Assembly (NCBI GenBank): GCA_964408955.1
Contig: CAYPBK010000002.1
Span: 62,001 to 126,000 of the forward strand
DNA length: 64,000 bases
Origin: JAAYKT01 sp964408955
GTDB taxonomy: Bacteria; Bacillota; Clostridia; Lutisporales; Lutisporaceae
Reading direction: 5' to 3'
Position 1 is the first letter of the stretch, and each line of letters starts with the position of its first letter. The notes beneath the pieces were generated by a model that worked only from the letters and a program-made list of their open reading frames with translations, did not search any database and was not told the DNA's origin. Position numbers and translations under genes: made by a program. Below, one piece after another: positions 26,375-34,610 of this stretch.

Positions 26375-27550
26375 ATGAGGAAAAAAATAAGTATATCTAT
26401 TCTATTGGTAGTTTCTGTGGTGCTTTCCACTTCTTGTACTATAAAAGACAATGGGGAGAACCCTTTTGAAAATAAAGGCAATGCTATTGAATCAAACAAC
26501 AATGAATCGACTACCGCCAAGAGTAACTTTAAAATTGTGAACCCATATGATGACTTAAGGTATTTTGATTGGTTAGAAGAACATAATAAGGAAGTATATG
26601 AAGAAAGTGAATACAATAAAGAAGATATCCTTACATATACCTTTAATCAGGGAACGATTTTAAAAGGCAGCGAAGATATTCAAAGGGAAGTAATGGAAAA
26701 TGGGAAAGATCCCGGTCTAGGCATCAGAGATATCCATAAACAAGGCATAACTGGAAAAGGTGTTAATGTAGCCATTATTGACCAAAACCTTTTGCTTAAT
26801 CATCCTGAATTTTATGGTAAAATAGTCGCCTATTACGATACGGGCTGTGAGGTAGGTGAAAATAGAGGCTCAATGCATGCACCCGCCGTAACAAGTCTTT
26901 TAGTCGGAGATAAAATCGGTACAGCGCCGGATGCAAAGGTTTATTACGCCGCTGTCCCATCATGGAAATGCGATAGCGAGTATTATGCTAAGGGGCTTTA
27001 TTGGATTATCGAAGAAAATAAAAAGCTTCCCGAAGATAATAAAATTCGTGTCGTGTCAGTCTCGGCTGCTCCTTCCGGGGAGGATTCACTATTTACAAAA
27101 AATTTAAATATGTGGGATGAATCCGTTCTAATAGCCCAAAGAGAAGGCATCCTGGTATTAGATTGCCGGATTGGTGTCAAAACAGGTATTATTTCACCCG
27201 CATTTTATGACCCAGAGGAACCTAATAATGTATTGAAGTGCACGGGAGGATTCCCTGGCTCAACATATAAAGTTCCCTCCTTTGAAATAGGAGTTCCTGC
27301 CTCCTACAGAACAGTTGCCGAAGAATATATGGAAGGTTCCCCCTCATACCAATATACCGGACTAGGCGGTCAAAGCTGGAGTATACCTTATGCAGCAGGA
27401 GTGTTGGCATTGGGGTGGCAAATAAACACGACTTTAGAAAATGACCGTATTATTAAGATTCTATTTGATACATGCACCGTTTCAAATGATGGAAGCAATA
27501 TAATAAATCCGCCTGCATTTATCGAAGCTGTAAAAGCTATTAAAAAATAA
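26375..27550 (+). CDS. Subtilisin-like (S8 family) lipoprotein
   Basis: 391 residues. Lipoprotein signal peptide with lipobox LSTSC (Cys21), so the protein should be tethered outside the membrane. The S8 fold follows an N-terminal region of about 115 residues. Candidate triad: Asp136 in VAIIDQNLLL, His168 in GSMHAPAVTSLL, Ser334 in GGQSWSIPYAAGVLALGWQ. The usual AAGN oxyanion Asn is not found; the corresponding strand reads GILVLDCRIG, so activity may be weak or altered. ATG with GGAG upstream. Single gene. Substrate unknown. Confidence 0.8.
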   Translation: MRKKISISILLVVSVVLSTSCTIKDNGENPFENKGNAIESNNNESTTAKSNFKIVNPYDDLRYFDWLEEHNKEVYEESEYNKEDILTYTFNQGTILKGSEDIQREVMENGKDPGLGIRDIHKQGITGKGVNVAIIDQNLLLNHPEFYGKIVAYYDTGCEVGENRGSMHAPAVTSLLVGDKIGTAPDAKVYYAAVPSWKCDSEYYAKGLYWIIEENKKLPEDNKIRVVSVSAAPSGEDSLFTKNLNMWDESVLIAQREGILVLDCRIGVKTGIISPAFYDPEEPNNVLKCTGGFPGSTYKVPSFEIGVPASYRTVAEEYMEGSPSYQYTGLGGQSWSIPYAAGVLALGWQINTTLENDRIIKILFDTCTVSNDGSNIINPPAFIEAVKAIKK

Positions 27551-27653
27551 TAGTAACCGTAAAAAAATGAAACAATGATATCTCAACAATTTGTGTTAAT
27601 AAAAATAAAATTAACATAAGAATATTTACATCTTTTATTTTAATTTTATCCAT
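27540..27653 (-). pseudogene. Truncated 5' copy of the CPBP-protease gene
   Basis: 37 codons beginning MDKIKIKDVNILML, with a GGGGTAA SD region like that of the intact gene. The first nine residues match the CPBP protein start (MDNIKIKDV), then the frame loses similarity and stops inside the end of the subtilisin-like gene. Confidence 0.55.
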
Positions 27654-27694
27654 GAATTTACCCCTAAGTATATATTATATGCGGGCTAACGCAA

Positions 27695-28564
27695 TCAATT
27701 TTGTTTAAAAACTACCCTGGCAACAATAATGACAATACTAATAACAAAAACTAATATTATAGGTATGTCTATTAATGAGTCGCCATCATCTTTATTGATG
27801 AAAATCATTTTTTTAAATTCTTTTTCTTTAAATATATTGTTTCCGCTGATGTGCATTATCAAAAGCAACACTAGTATAACTAACATACATAATACAATGG
27901 ATATTAGTAAAAGTTTAAGCCTGAAAAGCAACAAATTGTCGCCATATATCCAGTATAAAAATCCTTTTAAAAACCCCGCTATAGGTTCAAATACTAATAA
28001 AGTATGAACCAAATTTATGCTACCGTGAATCAATACAGGTATCCAAAAGCATTGGGTTATTTCATATAATATTGCTAAAAAAACACCGATTATAAATATC
28101 ATGATTATTCTGTATGCATCAAAATGAGAAAACGAAAATAATATACTGCTCAATATAATAGCCGGAAAAAACCCTTTATTTTTATATGCCTTATATAAGA
28201 ACCCTCTGAAAAATAATTCCTCAATAACTGGTCCAAAAACACAAAAGGTAAATAAAAACCATAGGTTTGATAAAGATAATGATAACTTGTCACCCCCTAA
28301 TAGTTCTATATTATATTGAAAATAGAAATGATCAAAAAAGTTCATAAATGCCAAAAAAGCACCGATTAAAACAGAAAAAAATACTATTGAAACTTTTGTT
28401 CTTTTAAAATATAGAAAATCCCTAAATTTTAGATCATTTTTCCCTATCCAAGCTCTGATAATAACAAACATTAACGTATGACCGAAAGGATGTGCAATAA
28501 GAAATGTCAATGGGAACACAGTCAACAAAAGAAAATCTACATCCTTTATTTTAATATTATCCAT
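27695..28564 (-). CDS. CPBP-family intramembrane glutamic protease
   Basis: 289 residues, about eight membrane helices. Abi/CPBP motifs: EELFFRGFLYKAY (EExxxR with the catalytic Glu pair), FSFSHF (FxxxH) and HGSINLVHTLL (HxxxN). Relatives are CAAX prenyl proteases, bacteriocin self-immunity proteins and Rce1. Target unknown. ATG 28564 with GGGGG 7 bases upstream. Flanked on both sides by truncated copies of its own 5' end (27540-27653 and 29547-29636), suggesting a tandem array that has decayed. Confidence 0.88.
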   Translation of the reverse strand: MDNIKIKDVDFLLLTVFPLTFLIAHPFGHTLMFVIIRAWIGKNDLKFRDFLYFKRTKVSIVFFSVLIGAFLAFMNFFDHFYFQYNIELLGGDKLSLSLSNLWFLFTFCVFGPVIEELFFRGFLYKAYKNKGFFPAIILSSILFSFSHFDAYRIIMIFIIGVFLAILYEITQCFWIPVLIHGSINLVHTLLVFEPIAGFLKGFLYWIYGDNLLLFRLKLLLISIVLCMLVILVLLLIMHISGNNIFKEKEFKKMIFINKDDGDSLIDIPIILVFVISIVIIVARVVFKQN

Positions 28565-28729
28565 GAATATACCCCCTGGACATATATACTATTGTTCTTG
28601 AACTTCATATTACAATAGAAATACCACTTACCTTTCTTAAATAGGTCCCTTAACAGAAATTAATCTATTATATATCTGCTTTATCCACGGTATACTATAT
28701 ATTGTGGGTGAAGGTTTTGATCTTATGCC

Positions 28730-29509
28730 CTACCTCTTCCTTTTTATTTTTATATAAATTGTTGTAATAACCATCATCATTATGAAAAACACAATTATTA
28801 TTATAGCTGGTGCGATAGCTTTATTTTGTACCGGAACAACAGCTTTATTTTCGTCATAGTTTTCAGCCTTGTTAATACTAGCCCTATTACTTACATTTTC
28901 GACTGCTGCTGTATTATTTGCCGGAATACCAATCTTAGCTAGAGTTTCTTTACTTGGATATACTGGATAAATGCTGATATGACTACCAGCATCTAAATCT
29001 AGCCTTGCTTCAACACCGTCAATGCTGAACTCGGAATACTCTCCATCAGAGTTGATAAAACACTTAATCATTGCGGCATCCATTTTCAAGCCATCAGTTG
29101 CATCATTTGAGATAATAACAGATAAATTTGATTTATCTAAGTCATCAATAAAATAGGCACCATGTACAATACCAAAAGTGTTTTTACTTTTATCTTTTTG
29201 ACAAACGGATGCTAACACATAATCGCCAGCTTGGGGAGTCCTATCATCAAAGCCTGTATAGTGAAATGTATCCAAAGGAATCAAAACAATCTCTGGCTTT
29301 ATTTGAGATAAATCCCAGCCCTTTACATTTATAACTGTATCCTTTACCATAATAGTACAAAAATCATTCTCTGTGCTGACAATTTCTCCGATGATTAATG
29401 CATCATGGTCATTATGCATAAATCTATAGATTGGATCAGCGGCATAGACAGAAAATGGTGATAATACAATCACCACTATAACCAACATTATAAGCATAGT
29501 ATTTCTCAT
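28730..29509 (-). CDS. Exported protein with C-terminal membrane anchor
   Basis: 259 residues, family not recognised. Signal peptide of ~23 residues ending VYAA, an extracellular region of about 190 residues with beta-strand character (ALIIGEIVSTENDFCTIMVKD resembles an OB-like start), an Asn/Ala-rich linker, one hydrophobic helix (about 232-252) and a basic tail KIKRKR. It should sit on the outer face of the membrane with a short cytoplasmic tail. No catalytic motif seen. It lies between the CPBP gene and a CPBP fragment. Confidence 0.7.
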   Translation of the reverse strand: MRNTMLIMLVIVVIVLSPFSVYAADPIYRFMHNDHDALIIGEIVSTENDFCTIMVKDTVINVKGWDLSQIKPEIVLIPLDTFHYTGFDDRTPQAGDYVLASVCQKDKSKNTFGIVHGAYFIDDLDKSNLSVIISNDATDGLKMDAAMIKCFINSDGEYSEFSIDGVEARLDLDAGSHISIYPVYPSKETLAKIGIPANNTAAVENVSNRASINKAENYDENKAVVPVQNKAIAPAIIIIVFFIMMMVITTIYIKIKRKR

Positions 29510-29546
29510 AAAATCATCCCCAAAAAATATTCCCTTTAGCTAAATA

Positions 29547-29636
29547 TTAGTCTATGACCAAAATACTCATAAGTAATGTCAACGGGAACATAAAAAACAA
29601 AAGAAGATTTACATCTTTCGTCTTTATTCTATCCAT
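29547..29636 (-). pseudogene. Second truncated 5' copy of the CPBP-protease gene
   Basis: 29 codons, MDRIKTKDVNLLLFFMFPLT and then nine more before TAA. Thirteen of the first 20 residues match the intact protein's start (MDNIKIKDVDFLLLTVFPLT), and the GGGGTATA upstream region is shared. The rest of the gene is gone. Confidence 0.6.
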
Positions 29637-29689
29637 AGATATACCCCTTTGGCATATACGCTTTTGTCTCTCCAACTATATTATATAAT

Positions 29690-29830
29690 AAAAAAGCCCC
29701 TTATGAGGCAGGATGGTAAGAATCATATATAATTCTTACCAAGCTATAGCTTTTTTCATGCTTCATACTACCGGAGGGACAGTTCTGCTTTGGTTTCACC
29801 TTCCAACCCTGCTAGCAATAGTCTTCATAA
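29690..29830 (-). ncRNA. Possible structured RNA between the TA pair and the CPBP fragment
   Basis: On the minus strand, a G/C-richer stretch contains AGGG/CCCT arms around GGTGAAACC, then CCGGTAGTATGAAGC. It is followed by a perfect 9-bp hairpin GGTAAGAAT/ATTCTTACC (29714-29739) and a GCCTC...GGGGC stem with TTTTTT at about 29692-29712. There is no reading frame of note. I cannot match it to a riboswitch class with confidence; it may also be the end of an insertion sequence. Confidence 0.3.
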
Positions 29831-29841
29831 CTAATAACAAA

Positions 29842-29859
29842 AGCTGCCATCATGCAGCT
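29842..29859 (-). terminator. Terminator after the toxin gene
   Basis: AGCTGC (29842-29847) pairs with GCAGCT (29854-29859). On the minus strand the stem is followed by TTTGTTATT, 11 bases after the toxin stop. Confidence 0.55.
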
Positions 29860-29869
29860 CGGATTAATC

Positions 29870-30127
29870 TTAAGCCTTATTATATATGTCTCCACGTGAA
29901 CCTATTTCTATTATTAGTATGAGCAATTTTTCATCATTTTTACTTAGGAGCACCCTATAGCTCCCAACCCTTAATCTGTAATTGGAATTACCGCCTTGCA
30001 ACCTCTTAACATCTCCATAAGGTAGTTCATTTATTGCTTTAATGATTCTTAACTGGTTATTCTTATCAAGTTTCTTTAGATATTTTAAACATTTTTTATT
30101 ATATTGAATCTTATACTTCATTTTCAT
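29870..30127 (-). CDS. RelE/ParE-family toxin
   Basis: 85 residues. KIQYNKKCLKYLKKLDKNN, AINELPYGDVKRLQGGNSN, YRLRVGSYRVLLSKND and LIIEIGSRGDIYN follow the RelE fold, with the Arg/Tyr cluster typical of ribosome-dependent mRNA interferases. It overlaps the antitoxin gene by 17 bases; a second in-frame ATG two codons later is also possible. Expected to be neutralised by the upstream protein and autoregulated with it. Mode of action (RelE cleavage versus gyrase inhibition by ParE) is not decided. Confidence 0.88.
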   Translation of the reverse strand: MKMKYKIQYNKKCLKYLKKLDKNNQLRIIKAINELPYGDVKRLQGGNSNYRLRVGSYRVLLSKNDEKLLILIIEIGSRGDIYNKA

Positions 30128-30365
30128 CTATATCCAATTCTTTTAAAAAAATACTTTGGTCAATAAACTCACCGTTCAATTTAATTTCCTCAATACGAAG
30201 ACATTCTTCTTTAGACATATATTCATGATCTTCCTCATCAACTTTCTTCCAAATGCTTTGTTTTTCTTTCAGCTTCAAAAATTCCGCTATGTCTATAACT
30301 GTTTTTACATTCTCAGGTTTTAACTCATATTTTAATATTTCCTCAATTTTTTTTGCTAGAGACAT
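30111..30365 (-). CDS. Antitoxin partner of the RelE-type toxin
   Basis: 84 residues from the ATG at 30365, chosen because GGAG lies 8 bases upstream; two in-frame ATGs just before sit too close to the SD. N-terminal helical part (LAKKIEEILKYELKPENVKTVIDIAEFL), then a charged helical tail rich in Glu/Lys, as expected for an antitoxin that wraps its toxin. Family assignment rests mainly on position directly before and overlapping the toxin gene. Confidence 0.75.
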   Translation of the reverse strand: MSLAKKIEEILKYELKPENVKTVIDIAEFLKLKEKQSIWKKVDEEDHEYMSKEECLRIEEIKLNGEFIDQSIFLKELDIDENEV

Positions 30366-30692
30366 TATCATCACTCCATTCCTAGCATAGTATATGCTTT
30401 TATTATATTATATCATGAATTTCGAAGAAATTGCATGATATAATTAGCCATGCATTCTCTATTGCTTTTACCAATTAAAATTATTCTTTAACTGTCTTAA
30501 ACTTGCACTATATCTTGACTATCAATATGTTTTAACCCATTCCTTATATACAGCTTTTACTAAAAGGTGTTTAAATTATGTTTAAAGTCTAAATAATATT
30601 ATTAACTCTTTCCCTTTTTTAAACATTAATATAACTAAAAAAACAACAACTATGCTTTAAAATTACTATATAATAAAAAAGGAGGAGATTTT
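30366..30692. other. AT-rich intergenic stretch between divergent units
   Basis: No gene or clear structure. It holds the promoters of the toxin-antitoxin pair (minus) and the NhaC-type gene (plus), whose SD is AAGGAGGAG just before 30693. Confidence 0.4.
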
Positions 30693-32132
30693 ATGGACAA
30701 GGATTTTAAAAAGCCGTCTTTTGCTGTGTCATTTGCATCTGTTGCTTTCTTATTTGTTATTATTATTGCACAGCTAATAGCAGTCGGAAGCCCGGATATT
30801 CACCTGACCTTAGTATTCACAATAGCGTTGACTACAGCAATGCTTATGTCATCAGGCACGAAATGGGCTGTTATTGAAGCGGGTGTTATGCATGGTTGTG
30901 AGATAGCTACAATACCTATGCTGATACTTATGTTTATTGGTATGCTTATTCCTGCTTTAATAGCTTCCGGAACCATACCCGCACTCATATATTACGGACT
31001 AAAAATCATTAATCCTGCAGTATTTCTCTTAACTGCAACTCTTATTTGTTCTGTCGCTTCAATTGCAACTGGTAGTAGCTATACTACAGGCGGTACCTTT
31101 GGCGTAGCTTTTATGGGTATAAGTATGGGACTTGGAATACCACCTGCAATAACAGCGGGAGCCGTTATAAGCGGCGCTGTTATCGGCGACAAAATGTCAC
31201 CGCTTTCTGACTCTACTAATTTAGCTGCAGGCGTTACCGAGACTGACCTTTTTGCCCATATAAAGAGCATGTTTTACACTACCGCACCTGCATACCTGGC
31301 ATCCTTAATCCTATATGGAATAATAGGGGCGAGATATAGTGTATCATCAATTGATACAAGTAACGTAGATGCGATACTTGCCGGTATATCACAAAACATA
31401 AACGTTACCCCTATAATTGCTTTGCTCAGTATGATTCCCCTTATTGCGATAGTATTTATGGCTATTAAAAAAGTAAATGCTCTTGCCGCAATGATTATTG
31501 CTTCACTTATAGCTATGGTATTTGCAATATTTGCCCAAGGCTATAATATCATTGAAATGATGTCATTTATGAATTATGGTTTTAGTATTGATACAGGTAT
31601 TGCCGAAGTAAATAAGCTCCTTAACAGGGGCGGTATTCAATCCATGATGTGGACTGTCTCTTTGGGATATTTAGGGCTTTCCTATGGAGGGATACTAGAA
31701 AAATCAGGCATAATGGCAGTTTTATTGGACAAGATGTCCTCCTTAGTCAATAGTGCTAGAAACCTTATTATTACTCATGTTTTTTCTGCTCTTATTGTTA
31801 ACTTGATATCCGCAAGCCAATATGTTGCAATAATAATTCCCGGAAGAATGTATTTACCTGCTTACAGAAAACTAGGGATTAGAAGTGATGTTGCATCCAG
31901 GACTTGCGAGGATTCGGGTACTGTACTTTCACCTTTAGTACCTTGGGGTTTGTGCGGCGTATTTTTTACAGCTACCTTAGGAGTGAATACTCTGCAGTAT
32001 TTGCCTTTTGCCTTTTTATGTTACTTGGTGCCGATAGTTGCAATAATATATGCAATAACGGGAAAATTTATATGGTATGAAGAAAGCAACGTAATAGAAG
32101 AAGCAAACAAAGTACCTAAAATAAACGCATAG
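30693..32132 (+). CDS. NhaC-family Na+/H+ antiporter-like transporter
   Basis: 479 residues, about 12 membrane helices. Family markers: ATGSSYTTGGTFGVAFM, AGAVISGAVIGDKMSPLSDSTNLAAG (conserved GDKxSPLSDTT-type motif) and CEDSGTVLSPLVPWGLCG. NhaC members exchange Na+ and H+, or in some cases malate/lactate or amino acids. The M20 peptidase gene follows 28 bases later in the same direction, suggesting the transporter supplies or clears a compound that the hydrolase acts on. ATG with AAGGAGGAG. Confidence 0.9.
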   Translation: MDKDFKKPSFAVSFASVAFLFVIIIAQLIAVGSPDIHLTLVFTIALTTAMLMSSGTKWAVIEAGVMHGCEIATIPMLILMFIGMLIPALIASGTIPALIYYGLKIINPAVFLLTATLICSVASIATGSSYTTGGTFGVAFMGISMGLGIPPAITAGAVISGAVIGDKMSPLSDSTNLAAGVTETDLFAHIKSMFYTTAPAYLASLILYGIIGARYSVSSIDTSNVDAILAGISQNINVTPIIALLSMIPLIAIVFMAIKKVNALAAMIIASLIAMVFAIFAQGYNIIEMMSFMNYGFSIDTGIAEVNKLLNRGGIQSMMWTVSLGYLGLSYGGILEKSGIMAVLLDKMSSLVNSARNLIITHVFSALIVNLISASQYVAIIIPGRMYLPAYRKLGIRSDVASRTCEDSGTVLSPLVPWGLCGVFFTATLGVNTLQYLPFAFLCYLVPIVAIIYAITGKFIWYEESNVIEEANKVPKINA

Positions 32133-32159
32133 ATAAAACGACTTGGAAAGGATTTTAAA

Positions 32160-33350
32160 ATGTATAGAATCGAAAAAGACCAAATAACTAAGCTGATAAT
32201 GGATTTGGTTTCCATAGAAAGTCCTTATTTTGAAGAGGATAATATAATGGAATACGTGCACAATTGGTTCTTGCAAAACAATATAAAAACTTTTATGCAC
32301 CGTTACCATGAAGCTAAAGTAACAGGTTTTAAAGGCAAAAATATTATAGTTTCCCTTGAAGGTGGCAGTCCAGGGCCTGTGATTTGCTTAAATGGTCATC
32401 TGGATACTGTTAAATTATGCAATGGCTGGACTAAGAATCCTAAAGGTGAAATTGAAGGCAATAGGCTATATGGATTAGGGGCCCTAGATATGAAATCCGG
32501 ATGTGCTGCGACAATGATTGCATTAAAGGCTTTTTCTGATAACCATAAAACATTTAAAGGCAAAATTATTTCTACATACGTTTCTGTGGAGGAAGGTCCT
32601 TATGGAATGGGAACCAATGCTTTAATTGAAGATGGGTATATGAAGGATGTTGATTTTTCAATTATTACAGAACCCAGCGCCGGATTTTCTGGTAATCGCT
32701 TCCCTGATGTTTGCCTAGGTGCAAGAGGAGGGTTTGGTTTAGAAATTGAGTTATTTGGCATTTCAGCACATGCAGCAACGCCCAAGTTAGGTATAAGTGC
32801 TGCTGATGATGCGGCATTAGTTATAAATGAATTAAAGAATATTGAGTATAAGGAAGATTCTCTGCTTGGCAAAGGAGATACTTGTGTTATTGGAATCGAG
32901 AGTGACGGCGGTGCATGCAGCGTACCAGATTATGCCAAGATCAGATTGTTTCGGCATACTGTTATAGGAGAAAATGAAGAGACAATTATAAATGAAATTG
33001 AGACTGCTATTAAAAGAGCGAATATAAAATGTGAATATAAAATTAATTTCAGAGAAGCACCTTCTGTAGGTTCTAAAGGCTTTATGCCATATACTATTTC
33101 CAAGGATAAACCAATGGTAAAGGAATTCATGGAAACTATTGAAGAATTATGTGATAAAGAACCTACAATTTCTTATTTTCAAAGTATTGGCGATTTTAAT
33201 TATCTAGGCTCCCGAATAAATGCACCTGCAGTCGTATTCGGTGCATCCGGTGATAATTTCCACGGGCGGGATGAGTATGTAGAGATTGATTCAGTTGTAA
33301 AGACCTCACTGATTATATACAAATACTTGGAAAAAGTGCTGTGTTCTTAA
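32160..33350 (+). CDS. M20-family metallohydrolase (ArgE/DapE/peptidase-like)
   Basis: 396 residues. Two-zinc M20 site: LNGHLDTV (His and Asp), GALDMKSG (bridging Asp), VSVEEGPYG (catalytic Glu and metal Glu), IITEPSA (Glu) and FHGRDEYV (last His). A lid domain is inserted at about residues 180-290. The family deacylates N-acyl amino acids or cleaves dipeptides and carbamoyl compounds. Operon with the NhaC-type transporter. Exact substrate unknown. Confidence 0.9.
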   Translation: MYRIEKDQITKLIMDLVSIESPYFEEDNIMEYVHNWFLQNNIKTFMHRYHEAKVTGFKGKNIIVSLEGGSPGPVICLNGHLDTVKLCNGWTKNPKGEIEGNRLYGLGALDMKSGCAATMIALKAFSDNHKTFKGKIISTYVSVEEGPYGMGTNALIEDGYMKDVDFSIITEPSAGFSGNRFPDVCLGARGGFGLEIELFGISAHAATPKLGISAADDAALVINELKNIEYKEDSLLGKGDTCVIGIESDGGACSVPDYAKIRLFRHTVIGENEETIINEIETAIKRANIKCEYKINFREAPSVGSKGFMPYTISKDKPMVKEFMETIEELCDKEPTISYFQSIGDFNYLGSRINAPAVVFGASGDNFHGRDEYVEIDSVVKTSLIIYKYLEKVLCS

Positions 33351-33366
33351 AATAGCGATATATAAT

Positions 33367-33405
33367 AAAAAGAGACATTTATTCTGATTGGAAATGTCTC
33401 TTTTT
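33367..33405. terminator. Bidirectional terminator between M20 and BTAD genes
   Basis: 33367-33380 and 33392-33405 (AAAAAGAGACATTT / AAATGTCTCTTTTT sense) are exact complements with A- and T-runs at the ends. It serves both convergent genes. Confidence 0.9.
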
Positions 33406-34594
33406 ATTCCTCTATAATACATAGACTTTCTATTTGAATTCTCTTTAAATATTTGAGTATATTTAATGAAGTATCATCCATATCTCCAATGTTTAATATT
33501 ATAATTGTTAAACAATGTTCACTGCAAATTAAATTCAGCAGCTTGATAAAAGCATTGACAATTCGCACATTCATTATATCCTTGCCATAATCTTTTAAAG
33601 CAGAAACCTCTTTATCGAAATAGTTTAGAATATCACTTTGTATATAAGCTAAGTCTAATAATTCTTTATCGCTTAGCTTTTTAATGCAATTTCCTTTTTC
33701 TAATGCCGCTAGTTTTCCTATTACATCTGCAATCCAAAAATACTGTATGTTTTTAATACAATCTGAAACTATTCTAATTTCAGCTTTTACATCATGTTCA
33801 TCAGTTTTTCTTACAGATAAGCCGGGCATATTAATATTGTTCTCATTATCAGATAGGGTGGCTCTGATTTGCTTATATTTTTTTCTTAGTTTGTTAGAAG
33901 GAGAAATACCTAAGCTACCGGTTAACATTTTACTAAAATTATTGTAATATGTTATTGCTGCAACAGACTTACCACATTTTTGATATATATCTAAAACCTT
34001 TAAAACCATTTCCTCATCATAGGGTTCAATCTCTAAAATCTCATCGATTATATCTAAACAGTTATCATAGCCTTCTTCCCTTTCATATAGTTCTACTAAA
34101 TTCTTTAGTATTTTTGCTTTCCACTGCTCATATCTCATTCTTTCGAAAATAATAAGCTCGTTTAATTCATCACAATTCTTGAAATAACAGCCTTCTAATA
34201 GATCGCCTCTAAAAAGTTGCTTAAGCTTTAGAATATCTTCAATAGTATTTTGTTCTTTATGGCGAAATTTCATAATATTAAAAATATCACATTCAAACAT
34301 ATAACTTTTATTTATTGAGCAGCAAACATTATCTATATTTAAAAATAAGTTGTTATTCTCATCTTTACCTATATTTTTCTTAATAAGCCATAGATTATAG
34401 CGAAGGTTATATCTAGCCGCTTCTGTACTGCTATCAGGCCACAAATACCCTTCTAACTTTTCTCTGCTAATATATCTTTTCTCGTTTAATACAAGCAGAC
34501 AGATTAAAGCAATAGCTTTACCGCCTAATTGGTCATCAAGCTTTTTACCATTATATTCAACATCAGCTTTTCCTAAAAAATTTATAATTAGCAT
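33404..34594 (-). CDS. BTAD-domain transcriptional regulator (SARP-like)
   Basis: 396 residues. ATG at 34594 with GGGG 6 bases upstream; an in-frame TTG at 34618 overlaps the previous gene and is less likely. N-terminal winged helix (LIINFLGKADVEYNGKKL ... YISREKLEGYLWPDSS) of the OmpR-like/SARP type, then a TPR-based bacterial transcriptional activator domain (about 85-235, LDIIDEILEIEPYDEEMVLKVL), then ~140 residues without recognised motifs. It lacks the large AAA/TPR part of LAL-type regulators. It begins 16 bases after the amidohydrolase gene, so probably controls the adjacent hydrolase genes. Confidence 0.82.
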   Translation of the reverse strand: MLIINFLGKADVEYNGKKLDDQLGGKAIALICLLVLNEKRYISREKLEGYLWPDSSTEAARYNLRYNLWLIKKNIGKDENNNLFLNIDNVCCSINKSYMFECDIFNIMKFRHKEQNTIEDILKLKQLFRGDLLEGCYFKNCDELNELIIFERMRYEQWKAKILKNLVELYEREEGYDNCLDIIDEILEIEPYDEEMVLKVLDIYQKCGKSVAAITYYNNFSKMLTGSLGISPSNKLRKKYKQIRATLSDNENNINMPGLSVRKTDEHDVKAEIRIVSDCIKNIQYFWIADVIGKLAALEKGNCIKKLSDKELLDLAYIQSDILNYFDKEVSALKDYGKDIMNVRIVNAFIKLLNLICSEHCLTIIILNIGDMDDTSLNILKYLKRIQIESLCIIEE

Positions 34595-34610
34595 AGTGTT
34601 CCCCTTAACA

